Origin: Gammaproteobacteria bacterium
GTDB taxonomy: Bacteria; Pseudomonadota; Gammaproteobacteria; Arenicellales; UBA868
Assembly: GCA_022451485.1 (NCBI GenBank)
Contig: JAKUQS010000013.1
Coordinates: forward strand, 1-64,000
Length of the DNA: 64,000 nt
Direction: 5' to 3'
Of this stretch, positions 53,230-62,444 are shown piece after piece. Every line of letters begins with the position of its first letter. The first letter of the stretch is position 1. Made by a program: the position numbers and the translations under genes. The notes beneath the pieces were generated by a model, which made no database searches, was not told the DNA's origin, and saw only the letters and a list, made by a program, of their open reading frames with translations.

Positions 53230-55292
53230 CAGAGCGTGACTCTCGTTTCGATTGTTTATTCGAATCAGTTCCGATTGGTCCAGTAACCTCGAAAAATCGT
53301 TTTTATCAAGTGCCTCATTGCAATGGCATGGGGCACGCGATGCCCAATAGTGTCGCGGCCATGCGCGGAGTAAAGGCAGAAGGGGGTTGGGGGGTCGTGT
53401 CAACGGAGGAGTGCGATATTCATGCTTCCACGGACGTGTTGCCGTATCCCGAAGCACGACTATGGGATGCAGAGGATGGGCGACGCATGGCGTTGATGGT
53501 CGACGCAGTGCATGCCCACGGAGCGCTGGCAGCAGTCGAGTTAGTTCACAATGGACATGCAGTGTCTAATCGCTACAGTCGACTTCCGGTGATGGGGGTT
53601 TCTGATCTCCCGGTGGCTGCGTTGGAGCCGAGCCAGGCATGCGCGATGACTCGGCGTGATATCGCAGATGTCCGGCGTTGGCATCGGAAAGCGGCGTTGC
53701 GGGCACGTGATATTGGCTTCGACATTGTATATGTCTATGCAGGTCACGATTTGACACTGGGTATGCATTTCCTGAGCCGGCGTTACAACCGTCGTGTTGA
53801 CGAATACGGTGGTTCGTTGACTAATCGACTGCGTTTGACGCGAGAACTGTTGGAAGACACCCGAGAGGCGGTAGGTGACCGTTGTGGTATTGCATTTCGT
53901 TTTGCTGTGGACGAGCTTCTTGGAAACGAGGGTTTGTCTTGTGAGGCTGAGAGTCGTGATGTTGTGGAGATGCTCTCAGAACACCCGGATTTATGGGACG
54001 TGAATCTAAGCGATTGGCCGAACGATTCAGTTACTGCAAGGTTTGGAGAGGAGGGCGCTCAGGAGCCCTATGTGAAGTTTGTTAAACAGGTCACCAGCCG
54101 TCCGGTGGTCGGCGTGGGTCGATTTACATCACCCGATGTCATGGTATCGCAGATCCAGCGTGGAATACTGGACATGATCGGGGCAGCGCGACCGTCTATT
54201 GCTGATCCTTTTCTACCACGAAAGATTGAAGAAGGACGTTTAGACGATATCAGAGAGTGTATTGGTTGCAATATTTGCGTGACGGGGGATTGGACCCATA
54301 CGCCGATTCAGTGCACACAAAATCCCACGATGGGAGAGGAATGGAGACGAGGGTGGCATCCGGAGAACATGAACCGAAAGGGACATTCCAATCGAGTTTT
54401 GGTGGTGGGGGCTGGGCCCGCGGGTTTAGAAGCCGCCATGTCTCTTGGTCGGCGCGGCTATGAGGTAGCACTTGCTGACACCAATGAAGGTGGGGGTCGA
54501 GTCATCAAGGAAGCTGGACTTCCTGGCCTTTCTGTTTGGCGCAGGGTGGTTGACTATCGACTCGGTCAGATCGAGAAACTAAACCAGGTAACGTTTTATC
54601 CGGGCAGCCATATGGATCGGGACAGTATTTTGTCGTACGGTGCAGAGCATGTTGCGATCGCGACTGGTTCGCGTTGGCGGCAGGATGCCCTTGGGCGTGC
54701 AAACTGGGAGCCGTTAGAGGGAATTGCAGATCATGGAAGTGTATTCACCCCAGATGACATTGTGGAGGGTAATCTGCCAGTAGCGGGGCCTGTGGTGGTC
54801 TATGATGACGATCATTACTATATGGGGGGGATCATTGCACAGATGTTGGCGCAGGCAGGATTATCTGTCACGTTGGTAACCCCAGGGCCGGAAGTGTCCC
54901 ACTGGACCCGTTACACAATGGAACAACCATGCATTGAGGCACTACTTCGGCGGTTGGGTGTTCATCTTGAAGTCAATCATAAGTTGACCGGTGTGTTTCC
55001 GGATCGGGTTGTTGCTATATCAAACCTCACGACCGACGTGCAGTCCATCGATGCAGTGTCTCTGGTGCTGGTGACTGCACGTGACCCCGCTAGCACCCTG
55101 TATTTTGAGATGGCCGGTATCGAAGAAGAGAAGCGGGAAGAATTGCCATTTACGCTCGAACGAATTGGAGATTGTTTGGCACCATCGACCATTGCGGCAG
55201 CGGTGTATCACGGTCATCGTTATGCCCGTGAACTCGACCTTGATATAGACAGGGATGGTGTGCCGTTTCGTCGAGAGTATGCGGTGATCTGA
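53226..55292 (+). CDS. Trimethylamine/histamine dehydrogenase-like FMN, [4Fe-4S], nucleotide-binding oxidoreductase
   Basis: 688-aa three-domain enzyme. The TIM barrel (1-370) has C32 in NRFYQVPHC, the counterpart of the 6-S-cysteinyl-FMN cysteine, and the catalytic Y171/H174 (VYAGH) and D267. The 4Fe-4S ligands are C345, C348, C351 and C363 (CIGCNIC ... QCTQN). The C-terminal half has VVGAGPAGLEAAMSLGRRGYEV. Of the substrate aromatic bowl of trimethylamine dehydrogenase, W264 is kept but Tyr60 is E62 and Trp355 is D355, a pocket closer to histamine dehydrogenase. This suggests oxidation of a secondary/tertiary amine carrying a second positive charge. It overlaps the Rieske gene by 4 bp. Confidence 0.9.
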   Translation: MTERDSRFDCLFESVPIGPVTSKNRFYQVPHCNGMGHAMPNSVAAMRGVKAEGGWGVVSTEECDIHASTDVLPYPEARLWDAEDGRRMALMVDAVHAHGALAAVELVHNGHAVSNRYSRLPVMGVSDLPVAALEPSQACAMTRRDIADVRRWHRKAALRARDIGFDIVYVYAGHDLTLGMHFLSRRYNRRVDEYGGSLTNRLRLTRELLEDTREAVGDRCGIAFRFAVDELLGNEGLSCEAESRDVVEMLSEHPDLWDVNLSDWPNDSVTARFGEEGAQEPYVKFVKQVTSRPVVGVGRFTSPDVMVSQIQRGILDMIGAARPSIADPFLPRKIEEGRLDDIRECIGCNICVTGDWTHTPIQCTQNPTMGEEWRRGWHPENMNRKGHSNRVLVVGAGPAGLEAAMSLGRRGYEVALADTNEGGGRVIKEAGLPGLSVWRRVVDYRLGQIEKLNQVTFYPGSHMDRDSILSYGAEHVAIATGSRWRQDALGRANWEPLEGIADHGSVFTPDDIVEGNLPVAGPVVVYDDDHYYMGGIIAQMLAQAGLSVTLVTPGPEVSHWTRYTMEQPCIEALLRRLGVHLEVNHKLTGVFPDRVVAISNLTTDVQSIDAVSLVLVTARDPASTLYFEMAGIEEEKREELPFTLERIGDCLAPSTIAAAVYHGHRYARELDLDIDRDGVPFRREYAVI

Positions 55293-55359
55293 GCTTTTCG
55301 GGTATCGTGAATAGCTGGGTCCAGCGACTATCCTAACGAATGACACAGGAGCGGAAACC

Positions 55360-56760
55360 ATGGAGCGCGACGACGCTTTAAGTGTATTAACCGATGAGAT
55401 TCTGCGTATGGATGAGCAGGTGGTTCATCCGTGGGAAAGCTTTGATCTCCCTGGCGAGAACCGCATGGTGGTTGACCATGGGTCAGGTATCTATGTGCAA
55501 GACAGTAATGGCAATCGTTTGCTCGATGCGCCCGCGGGAATGTGGTGCGTGAATGTCGGCCACGGGCGACGGGAAATTATCGACGCGATCGTGCAGCAAC
55601 TATCACGGCTAAGTTATACCAGTCCGTGGAGCCATCCAACAGAGCCCGCAGCACGACTTGCAGATCGCTTGGGCCATTTGTCGCCGGGCGATTTAAACCA
55701 TGTGTTCTATACCACCGGCGGATCGACCGCGGTCGATTCTGCGCTTCGATTTGTAGGGTTTTACAACAACGTGCGAGGCCGGCCAGAAAAAAAACATATC
55801 CTCTCGCGGCACGATGCGTACCATGGGAGTACTTATCTTGCAGCATCGGTATCCGGGAAAACCCGAGATCGAAATTGGTTTGATTTTGAAACCGGTACGA
55901 TTCATTACCTGGCCTCCCCCAACCCTTATCGTCGAGAGGCCGGCCTCAGTGAACAGACATTCCTGGCACAGTTGCTTACCGAGTTGGAGGAAAAAATTCT
56001 CGAGATTGGAGCCGATCGAGTCGCTGCGTTTATTGCCGAACCTGTGCTCGCCTCTGGCGGTGTGGTTGTGCCACCTGATGGTTATCACGCGGGCTGTCTG
56101 TCGGTATGCCGGCGTTACGATGTACTTTACATATCAGATGAAGTGGTCACAGGTTTTGGCCGTCTTGGACATTGGTTTGCGTCGGAAGATGTGTTCGGTG
56201 TTGTGCCTGACATTATTACTACTGCCAAGGGAATCACCTCGGGATATCAACCGTTGGGCGCTGTTCTGATTTCAGACAGACTCATTAGAGAGGTTGGCGG
56301 TGATACAGAGCGGGCGGCGGTTTTTGCCAATGGATTTACTTACTCTGGTCACCCGGTTGCTTGCGCGGCGGCATTGGCCAATCTAGACGTGATCGAGAGC
56401 GATAACTTGCTGGAACACGTACGGGAAGTCGGTCCTTATTTCCAAGATCAATTAAAAACGTTAAATGATCTACCGATTGTTGGCGATGTCCGTGGCATTG
56501 GGTTGATGGCCTGTGTTGAATGTGTGGTGAGCAACGGAAGTCGGCAACCACTGGAAATAGATTATGCTGTGGGGAAACGTATAGATGCCCACTGTCAGTC
56601 AATGGGTCTTATTATTCGCCCCTTGATCAACATGTGTGTTCTGTCACCGCCTTTGATCATCAAACGGGCTGAAATCGACCAGATGGTTGGCATATTGCGT
56701 CGGGGGATCGAGAAAACAATGAACGACTTGCGGTCTGAGGGCATAGGGGATTTTGACTGA
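55360..56760 (+). CDS. Class III (omega) aminotransferase
   Basis: 466-aa PLP enzyme that moves an amino group from a primary amine to a keto acid. The PLP lysine is K290 in TTAKGITSGYQPLGA, the aspartate is in ISDEVVTGFGRLG, and the N-terminal MWCVNVGHGRREI and YTSPWSHPTEPAARLA fit putrescine/beta-alanine:pyruvate transaminases. AGGAG precedes the ATG. It is third in the operon after the Rieske and TMADH-like genes, so it may deaminate the product of demethylation. Taurine, beta-alanine or polyamine substrates cannot be told apart by eye. Confidence 0.9.
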   Translation: MERDDALSVLTDEILRMDEQVVHPWESFDLPGENRMVVDHGSGIYVQDSNGNRLLDAPAGMWCVNVGHGRREIIDAIVQQLSRLSYTSPWSHPTEPAARLADRLGHLSPGDLNHVFYTTGGSTAVDSALRFVGFYNNVRGRPEKKHILSRHDAYHGSTYLAASVSGKTRDRNWFDFETGTIHYLASPNPYRREAGLSEQTFLAQLLTELEEKILEIGADRVAAFIAEPVLASGGVVVPPDGYHAGCLSVCRRYDVLYISDEVVTGFGRLGHWFASEDVFGVVPDIITTAKGITSGYQPLGAVLISDRLIREVGGDTERAAVFANGFTYSGHPVACAAALANLDVIESDNLLEHVREVGPYFQDQLKTLNDLPIVGDVRGIGLMACVECVVSNGSRQPLEIDYAVGKRIDAHCQSMGLIIRPLINMCVLSPPLIIKRAEIDQMVGILRRGIEKTMNDLRSEGIGDFD

Positions 56761-56827
56761 AGCGGTCCGCAATGGTGAAGGCTTCAATCGGTCTAAACAA
56801 GTGTGGCGTGCCTAGGCTGTTAGCGAA

Positions 56828-57709
56828 ATGAGGCTACGAGGACTGGATTTGCCAGTGTCGTTTGCTGCGCAATACCGATCAATTGAGATGCCGCCCTGGG
56901 GCGGTGTGATCGATCGAAAGTGGGAGAGAGTTCTGACGTCAGATGCCAAGCAGGAGTGGCGTCAATTGATTAATCAATCGCTTTCTTCGCGGCCATTTAA
57001 TCAGCACGAACGGGGCCGGCGTTATCTCTTCTCCAAAGTTTATGAATCACGCGGGATTTGGTTTAAGTCTTATCCGAATGTTAGTCTGAGTCAGCGCATT
57101 GCCCGATTGCTGGGTCGAAACAAGGCGAGTAATGCATGGCGCAATGCATGGTTTCTAATTCAGTGTGGTATTACGACTCCCCGACCTGTCTTGGCATTGA
57201 ATACTCTTTGGTGGCGACGCCAACCCGAATGGGTGGCATTCGAAGATTTTGCGAATGCGCAAACATTTACCCGTTGCTACTTAAATCAGATCGCCAGTGG
57301 ACGCAGCATGCAGCAATTGCTTATAGCGGTTGGTCAATTTGTTGGTCAGTTGCACGAATCACGCTGGTGGCATCGTGATCTCAATGGCAGTAACTTATTG
57401 GTTAGAGCAAGCGCTGATTCAACATACAAGTTTTGTATCGTAGATATCAACCGGATGCGGCGCACTCGTCGCATGAATCAATACAAACGAATCCACGATT
57501 TAGTTCGGCTGGGCGTTTCTCGTGCTGATTATGAGACATTGCTCAAGTCGTATGCTGATGTCACGGATATCGTTGTCGATGCGAATATGTTGCGTAGAGC
57601 GTTGGACCATAGTCAACAACTGCATGCGGCACGTCAGGCGAGATCCTACCTGCGTTGGTGGCTCAAGGTGAGTTATCAATTAGGCAAGATTCGCAATCTT
57701 GGGATATGA
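56828..57709 (+). CDS. Lipopolysaccharide core kinase-like protein (KdkA/WaaP family)
   Basis: 293-aa protein-kinase-fold enzyme. The catalytic loop is H182-R-D184 in WWHRDLNGSNLLV and the metal-binding segment is VDINRMRR (DIN where protein kinases have DFG). An N-terminal lysine in YLFSKVYESRG and the basic FKSYPNVSLSQRIARLLG are typical. Family members phosphorylate Kdo or heptose of the LPS inner core on the cytoplasmic side. Next to a methyltransferase gene, with which it nearly overlaps. Confidence 0.8.
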   Translation: MRLRGLDLPVSFAAQYRSIEMPPWGGVIDRKWERVLTSDAKQEWRQLINQSLSSRPFNQHERGRRYLFSKVYESRGIWFKSYPNVSLSQRIARLLGRNKASNAWRNAWFLIQCGITTPRPVLALNTLWWRRQPEWVAFEDFANAQTFTRCYLNQIASGRSMQQLLIAVGQFVGQLHESRWWHRDLNGSNLLVRASADSTYKFCIVDINRMRRTRRMNQYKRIHDLVRLGVSRADYETLLKSYADVTDIVVDANMLRRALDHSQQLHAARQARSYLRWWLKVSYQLGKIRNLGI

Positions 57710-57713
57710 AGTG

Positions 57714-58349
57714 ATGAGCCGAGAACTGGATCAAGCAAGTTATCTGCGAAGGCGTTACAGAGGATCGCAGGCAATAATCGACCGGCGGGAAAGAAAAATA
57801 GTAGGGCAGTTTCTAAAGCGCCTCGGACCACAGATCGGTGGTGTGCTGGATGCGCCAAGCGGTGTCGGGCGGTTTACCGCCCAGTTACGGCGGATCGCCA
57901 CGGAAAGGTTGGTTTGTGGCGATTTATGGGGTGAGACCCTACAGGCGTTACGGCGGGCGGAGCATCACGATGGCATGGCAATCGAAACCAAGGAAGTTGA
58001 CCTTTACCGGACGTTACCGTTCGCGAGAGGTGAATTTGATTTAGTGTTCAACTTTCGATTTTTTCATCATATTCGGAGCGCTGAACAGCGTAATCACGTG
58101 GCTGCTGAGTTAGCCCGTGTTACATCCCGCTATTTAATCGTGTCGTACTATGCGACTTCGTCTATTCACGCGTGGCAAAAGCGCATATGGCGGCGTAAGG
58201 GGCATGTTCGTTCGCTGCCAATGATCCCACTTAGCGAGTTCCACCAATTGTTTGTTCGACAAGGTATGCGGGTGGTTGAAGATCGATCGGTCTTGCCGCT
58301 ACTTCACGCACACCACATTGTGTTGTTTGAGCGCCAGCTGGGTTGGTAA
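57714..58349 (+). CDS. Class I SAM-dependent methyltransferase
   Basis: 211 aa from ATG 57714, four bases after the kinase-like gene ends; a TTG at 57699 inside that gene is in frame. SAM-binding motif I is VLDAPSGVGRFTAQL, motif post-I GDLWGETL, and FDLVFNFRFFHHIRSAEQR is motif IV with the following helix. The C-terminus resembles small-molecule methyltransferases. Coupling with the LPS-kinase-like gene suggests a role in modifying a surface glycolipid (inference); the substrate is unknown. Confidence 0.82.
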   Translation: MSRELDQASYLRRRYRGSQAIIDRRERKIVGQFLKRLGPQIGGVLDAPSGVGRFTAQLRRIATERLVCGDLWGETLQALRRAEHHDGMAIETKEVDLYRTLPFARGEFDLVFNFRFFHHIRSAEQRNHVAAELARVTSRYLIVSYYATSSIHAWQKRIWRRKGHVRSLPMIPLSEFHQLFVRQGMRVVEDRSVLPLLHAHHIVLFERQLGW

Positions 58350-58414
58350 GGCAGCAATTGGGCAGAAAGCCGAGTCAATCACCGACGCGTATCAATACAC
58401 ATGGTCGATGATGG

Positions 58415-59038
58415 CTAGCGTTCACCTTGCGCTTTGGCGGCAAGGTGATTGATCAGGTCGATCAATTCATTGGGGCCACCAGCCATTGATACTTTTGTTT
58501 GATAGGTGCCATCCACGATGATGGTGGGGACGCCGTTGGTCTGGTAGCGTCGTGTCATATCGCTAGCATAGGTCACCTTTGCGCTGACACCAAAAGATGT
58601 GAATGTCTCAAGCACTGTCTGTCGCTCAGCGCCATGGGTAGCCGCCCAATCAGCAAAGTGTTCTGGTGTAAAGATACGCTTACGCTCCTCGTGAATTGCA
58701 TCGAAGTACGCGTCGTGAAGCAGTTTGGTGAGTCCAAGGGCTTCCATTGTGTAAAACGCGTGTGCATCAAAAGCCCAACTATCGTTAAGGATGGCTGGCA
58801 TGCGGAGATACTCAACATTGTCCGGCTTATTCTTGAGCCAACGTTTAAGATAGGGTTCGAGTTTGTAGCAGTGGGGGCATTTGTACCAGAACAGTTCTAA
58901 TACTTCGATTTTTTCGCCTGTCTGAACCGATTGCGGTTCGGAGAGGCGAACGAAGTTAACGCCCTCTGCTACTTCCTGCGCAGAGGCAGGTAGAGAGAGT
59001 AAGCAGAAGGCCAGGCATGTGAACAAGATTCGCTTCAT
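58415..59038 (-). CDS. dsbA: Periplasmic thiol:disulfide interchange protein DsbA
   Basis: 207-aa oxidase that forms disulfides in exported proteins. Signal peptide MKRILFTCLAFCLLSLPASA, active-site C54-P-H-C57 in FWYKCPHCYKLEPYL, and the cis-proline loop GVPTIIVDG. The helical insert between them is of normal size. It is monocistronic by appearance, 31 bp after mpl on the same strand. Confidence 0.95.
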   Translation of the reverse strand: MKRILFTCLAFCLLSLPASAQEVAEGVNFVRLSEPQSVQTGEKIEVLELFWYKCPHCYKLEPYLKRWLKNKPDNVEYLRMPAILNDSWAFDAHAFYTMEALGLTKLLHDAYFDAIHEERKRIFTPEHFADWAATHGAERQTVLETFTSFGVSAKVTYASDMTRRYQTNGVPTIIVDGTYQTKVSMAGGPNELIDLINHLAAKAQGER

Positions 59039-59069
59039 GACAAATATCTCCTGTCGAAAAATGCCGAGA

Positions 59070-60443
59070 TCAGTTAGCTGTTCTCAATTGGTTAATCAGT
59101 CGGGTGGCAAGTCCGTCAAAGTCTCCGTTACTCATCAACACTATTTGATCCCTCGGATTGATTGTCGTACGCAGCAGTTCTAGTATGGCTTCCACTGAGT
59201 TACACACTTCTAGTGTAGTCCTGTTGTTGGGAATGGCAAGTTCAGCTGGATCCCAGGTCAGGTCAGGTCGACGCCAAATGATGACGCGATCGGCAGCGCT
59301 TAGGGCTTGTCCCAATTGACCCAGGTGGTGTCCCAGTTTCATTGTGTTTGAGCGCGCTTCGAGTACCACAATCAGGCATTGTTGGGGGTGTTTTCTCCGC
59401 AATGCATCAAGCGTTGCCGTGATGGCAGTGGGGTGGTGTGCAAAATCGTCATAGACACCTAGTCCATTGTGGTTTCCAAGGTGCTGTAGTCTCCGCTGCG
59501 GTGGTATGAAGGACGACAAAGCGGTGCAGGCATCAGCGGGCTTGACTCCAATAGCATTCGCAGCAGCAATGGCGGCGAGCGCGTTTGCCATATTATGCTG
59601 ACCAAACAATGACCAAGTGATTTGACCTACAGTGTTTCCCCGGTAACAGATGGAGAATTTTGAGTAATCACGGGTCTGAGGGCATACCGTCCACAGCGCG
59701 GCGGCGTCAGGGCGGGCATCAAACCACTCAAGTTGACTCCAACATCCCATTTCGATTACACGGGTGAGGTTTGTATCGGCCTGGTTGACGATCAGGGTGC
59801 CGTTCGCCGACACCGTTCGAACGAGATAATGAAATTGCCTGATGATCTCTTCTATCGACGAGTAAATGTCGCCGTGATCAAACTCAAGATTGTTGAGTAT
59901 GGCGACGTGTGGGTGGTAGTGGACAAACTTGGGCCGTTTGTCGAAGAAGGCGCTGTCATATTCATCTGCCTCAATCACAAAATATTTACCCTGGCCGCAG
60001 CGGGCGGAGGCTGAAAACGTGCTGGGTACTGCGCCGATCAGGAATCCTGGTTGTTGCCCACACCGATCGAGTAGGTGGGCGAGCATGGCACTGGTGGTGC
60101 TCTTTCCGTGCGTGCCGGCGACGGCCATCACGGTGCGAGTACTAAGGACTTCCTTGGACAACCATGCTGGGCCAGATTGGTAGTCGAGGCCGCTGGTCAT
60201 TGTGGCCTCAACGGTCAGGTTGCCACGCGATAGCGCGTTGCCGATCAATATACAGTCCGGAGGGGGGGCGGGCAGTGCTCCGGTATAGCCTTCGGTTAGG
60301 CTGACACCTTGTTCGCTAAGCAGGGTGCTCATTGGGGGATAGGTGCCCGCATCGACGCCTGTTACCTCGTGGCCGAGTTCTCGGGCGATCAGGGCTATAC
60401 CGCCCATGAAGGTTCCGCTAGCGCCAAGGATGTGTAGATGCAC
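59070..60443 (-). CDS. mpl: UDP-N-acetylmuramate:L-alanyl-gamma-D-glutamyl-meso-diaminopimelate ligase
   Basis: 457-aa Mur-family ligase that recycles the murein tripeptide. It opens MHLHILGASGTFMGGIALIARELGH, carries the ATP P-loop AVAGTHGKSTTSAMLAHLL near residue 110, the EADEYDSAFFDKRPKF segment, HIAILNN-type residues (HVAILNNLEFDHGDIY) and the C-terminal VYDDFAHHPTAI loop. The dinucleotide-like N-terminus distinguishes Mpl from MurC. It ends just upstream of dsbA. Confidence 0.96.
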   Translation of the reverse strand: MHLHILGASGTFMGGIALIARELGHEVTGVDAGTYPPMSTLLSEQGVSLTEGYTGALPAPPPDCILIGNALSRGNLTVEATMTSGLDYQSGPAWLSKEVLSTRTVMAVAGTHGKSTTSAMLAHLLDRCGQQPGFLIGAVPSTFSASARCGQGKYFVIEADEYDSAFFDKRPKFVHYHPHVAILNNLEFDHGDIYSSIEEIIRQFHYLVRTVSANGTLIVNQADTNLTRVIEMGCWSQLEWFDARPDAAALWTVCPQTRDYSKFSICYRGNTVGQITWSLFGQHNMANALAAIAAANAIGVKPADACTALSSFIPPQRRLQHLGNHNGLGVYDDFAHHPTAITATLDALRRKHPQQCLIVVLEARSNTMKLGHHLGQLGQALSAADRVIIWRRPDLTWDPAELAIPNNRTTLEVCNSVEAILELLRTTINPRDQIVLMSNGDFDGLATRLINQLRTAN

Positions 60444-61274
60444 GGGACAGGAAATTGCTGTGTCGTAGTTGCGTTACATTAGAATATTCAAGATCATTAT
60501 CCACAACGGGAACAGTACCACTGAGTAGCCCATGACAATGGTGAATGCGATCCAAAGTGATATCTCGATCGCATCTCGGAGGATTGAAGACTGAATGCAT
60601 GGAGCCTAAATAGCTATTGCCCATGTCATTTAGTAGGCTATGGAGAGTTGGATTACTGAGGTAGGATGATCGATTATTCCGCATTGATGACCTCCATCAG
60701 TTCACCTGCCCTTTCCTCAATGCATTGTTTGTCCTTTCTTACTCGTGAGGTCAATGGCCAACAATTGAGTTTGGTCAATGCCAGTGTCCGGAAAAGTCCT
60801 GTTGTGGTTTGTCGCCAGCGTTCAGTCACGCCATTGCTTTTTAGAACGATCAGCAAAATGGTACCAAGAAGCATTGCCCATAGGGGGTATGTGAATGTTT
60901 TTGCGGGCAAAGAATAACTACTGTTGTAGAGGTGGCTGTCGCTGAGGACACAAAACAGCACAAGCACAACCGCAACCGCAACCGCGGTGCCTAGAGGTAA
61001 GTTATTTGAGGTCGGGATATTCTCAGTACGTTGTCGGAAAAGACAAAGGTGAGCAAAGATTCTAAGCGTTGGCGTTGTACACATGAAAACTCGAATACAG
61101 GGTGTAGTGTCTAGGATCGAATGGTGTCTAGGTAGTGATGATATCATCGGCGTTCTGGTTATTTGCGGGAAACGAGTGTCGTTCAGGATAGCAGTTAAGT
61201 TGATGCTGATTTAGGTGCTGTTGACGTTTCGTGTTAATTACATTACTCCCTTTTGATCGTTTATTGACTTCGTC
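60444..61274. other. Weakly coding intergenic stretch between mpl and rnd
   Basis: 831 bp with no gene I can identify. On the minus strand 60674-61147 is open for 157 codons with two hydrophobic segments. A separate 43-codon stretch (60477-60605, minus, different frame) also reads as strongly hydrophobic (LWIAFTIVMGYSVVLFPLWI) but has no start near its upstream end. It could hold a small membrane protein broken by frameshift, or simply non-coding DNA. Confidence 0.4.
60674..61147 (-). CDS. Hypothetical small membrane protein (doubtful)
   Basis: 157-codon frame with no family I recognise. Two membrane-like segments are visible (LGTAVAVAVVLVLFCVLS and FTYPLWAMLLGTILLIVLKS), followed by a basic stretch and an acidic end. 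The first 45 residues look non-protein-like, so if real the start is probably internal (for example 61084). No convincing ribosome-binding site was found. It may be a decayed or chance frame. Confidence 0.3.
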   Translation of the reverse strand: MISSLPRHHSILDTTPCIRVFMCTTPTLRIFAHLCLFRQRTENIPTSNNLPLGTAVAVAVVLVLFCVLSDSHLYNSSYSLPAKTFTYPLWAMLLGTILLIVLKSNGVTERWRQTTTGLFRTLALTKLNCWPLTSRVRKDKQCIEERAGELMEVINAE

Positions 61275-62390
61275 ATGACTGATTTAATTCAGTGTCAGGA
61301 TGAGCTCGCTAGATTTTGTCAGAGCGCGTTGCGAGCGCCGTGGTTGGGTCTTGATACTGAATTTGAACGAGTTCGAACCTACTACCCACGCCTGTGTTTG
61401 CTTCAGTTGTCTACGCTGGAGCGGACTGTGTGTGTTGATCCGTTGCAAGGCCTTGATCTGGATCCGTTAGCGCAGTTAATTACTAATTCTCCCATCACGA
61501 TATTGCACGCGGCGCGCCAGGATCTTGAGGTGCTTCAATATGCTTTACAGGTGTCCCCCCAACGAGTTTTCGATACCCAGATAGCAGCGGCATTGTTGGG
61601 TCACGGCGAACAGGTGGGTTATGCCAGCTTGGCGAAGGCACTTTGTGGCGTGGATCTGGCCAAGCAGCAAACGCGAAGCGATTGGACTCGGCGGCCCCTA
61701 AGCGATGCGCAGATTAGTTATGCGCTTGATGATGCGCGTTATCTGGGTTCGTTCTATGAGCATTTTTTCAAGGAACTTGATAGTCGACAAAGACTGGGGT
61801 GGGTTATCGAGGACTGCGCTGCTTTGGTCCAACGCGATTTATTGAGGGAGGCTGCCGACAGTGCCGTGATGCGAACCCATACCCGCTCCCGTCGACTTAC
61901 GCATGAGCAGCAGAGTGTGGTTTTGGCGCTGGCTCGCTGGCGTGAGCGCACGGCGCAGGAGAGCAATCTTCCACGTGGCTGGGTTTTGACCGACAGCGCG
62001 GTATTGGACATCGCCCGTGAAATGCCTGGCAATGCCAATGCCCTGGGTTCTATCGAGGGCGTCTCTTCTAAGTTGAGGGCGCGTTGGGGAGAGGTTTTGA
62101 TGGGTGTTATTGATGACGGGCGTCGGAATAAGAACAAAATTAAACCATTGCTTGTGGAAGTGCGGCCAGCACGTGAGACGAAGCAGTTGGCTGACCGGTT
62201 GTGGGCTCAATTAAAGTCGCGGTGCGCTGATGAGGGCATCGCAACTAGTGCGGTTGCGCGACGGGAACAAATGATAGCGCTGGCATCCGGCCAGGACAGC
62301 GTGGCGCTACTCAGTGGGTGGCGAGGGCGTTTTATTGGTTGTGAATTCAAGCATTTTTGCGATGACGTCTTGTCGCACAGGAGTTGCTAG
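61275..62390 (+). CDS. rnd: Ribonuclease D
   Basis: 371-aa 3'-5' exoribonuclease for tRNA 3' maturation. DEDD catalytic residues: D27 and E29 in LGLDTEFER, the aspartate in ILHAARQDLEVL, and the DDARYL motif (YALDDARYL). An HRDC domain follows (about residues 205-285: LALARWRERTAQESNLPRGWV). Length matches E. coli Rnd (375 aa). Confidence 0.95.
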   Translation: MTDLIQCQDELARFCQSALRAPWLGLDTEFERVRTYYPRLCLLQLSTLERTVCVDPLQGLDLDPLAQLITNSPITILHAARQDLEVLQYALQVSPQRVFDTQIAAALLGHGEQVGYASLAKALCGVDLAKQQTRSDWTRRPLSDAQISYALDDARYLGSFYEHFFKELDSRQRLGWVIEDCAALVQRDLLREAADSAVMRTHTRSRRLTHEQQSVVLALARWRERTAQESNLPRGWVLTDSAVLDIAREMPGNANALGSIEGVSSKLRARWGEVLMGVIDDGRRNKNKIKPLLVEVRPARETKQLADRLWAQLKSRCADEGIATSAVARREQMIALASGQDSVALLSGWRGRFIGCEFKHFCDDVLSHRSC

Positions 62391-62444
62391 AATGAGGCGT
62401 GAAAGTAACATTTATTACGTTCTTATTGTGGGCAGGAGGTCGTG

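Noticed and set aside
60418-60684. Minus-strand open frame of 88 codons next to mpl
   Set aside because: It overlaps the mpl start, has no hydrophobic or motif pattern, and no ribosome-binding site was seen.
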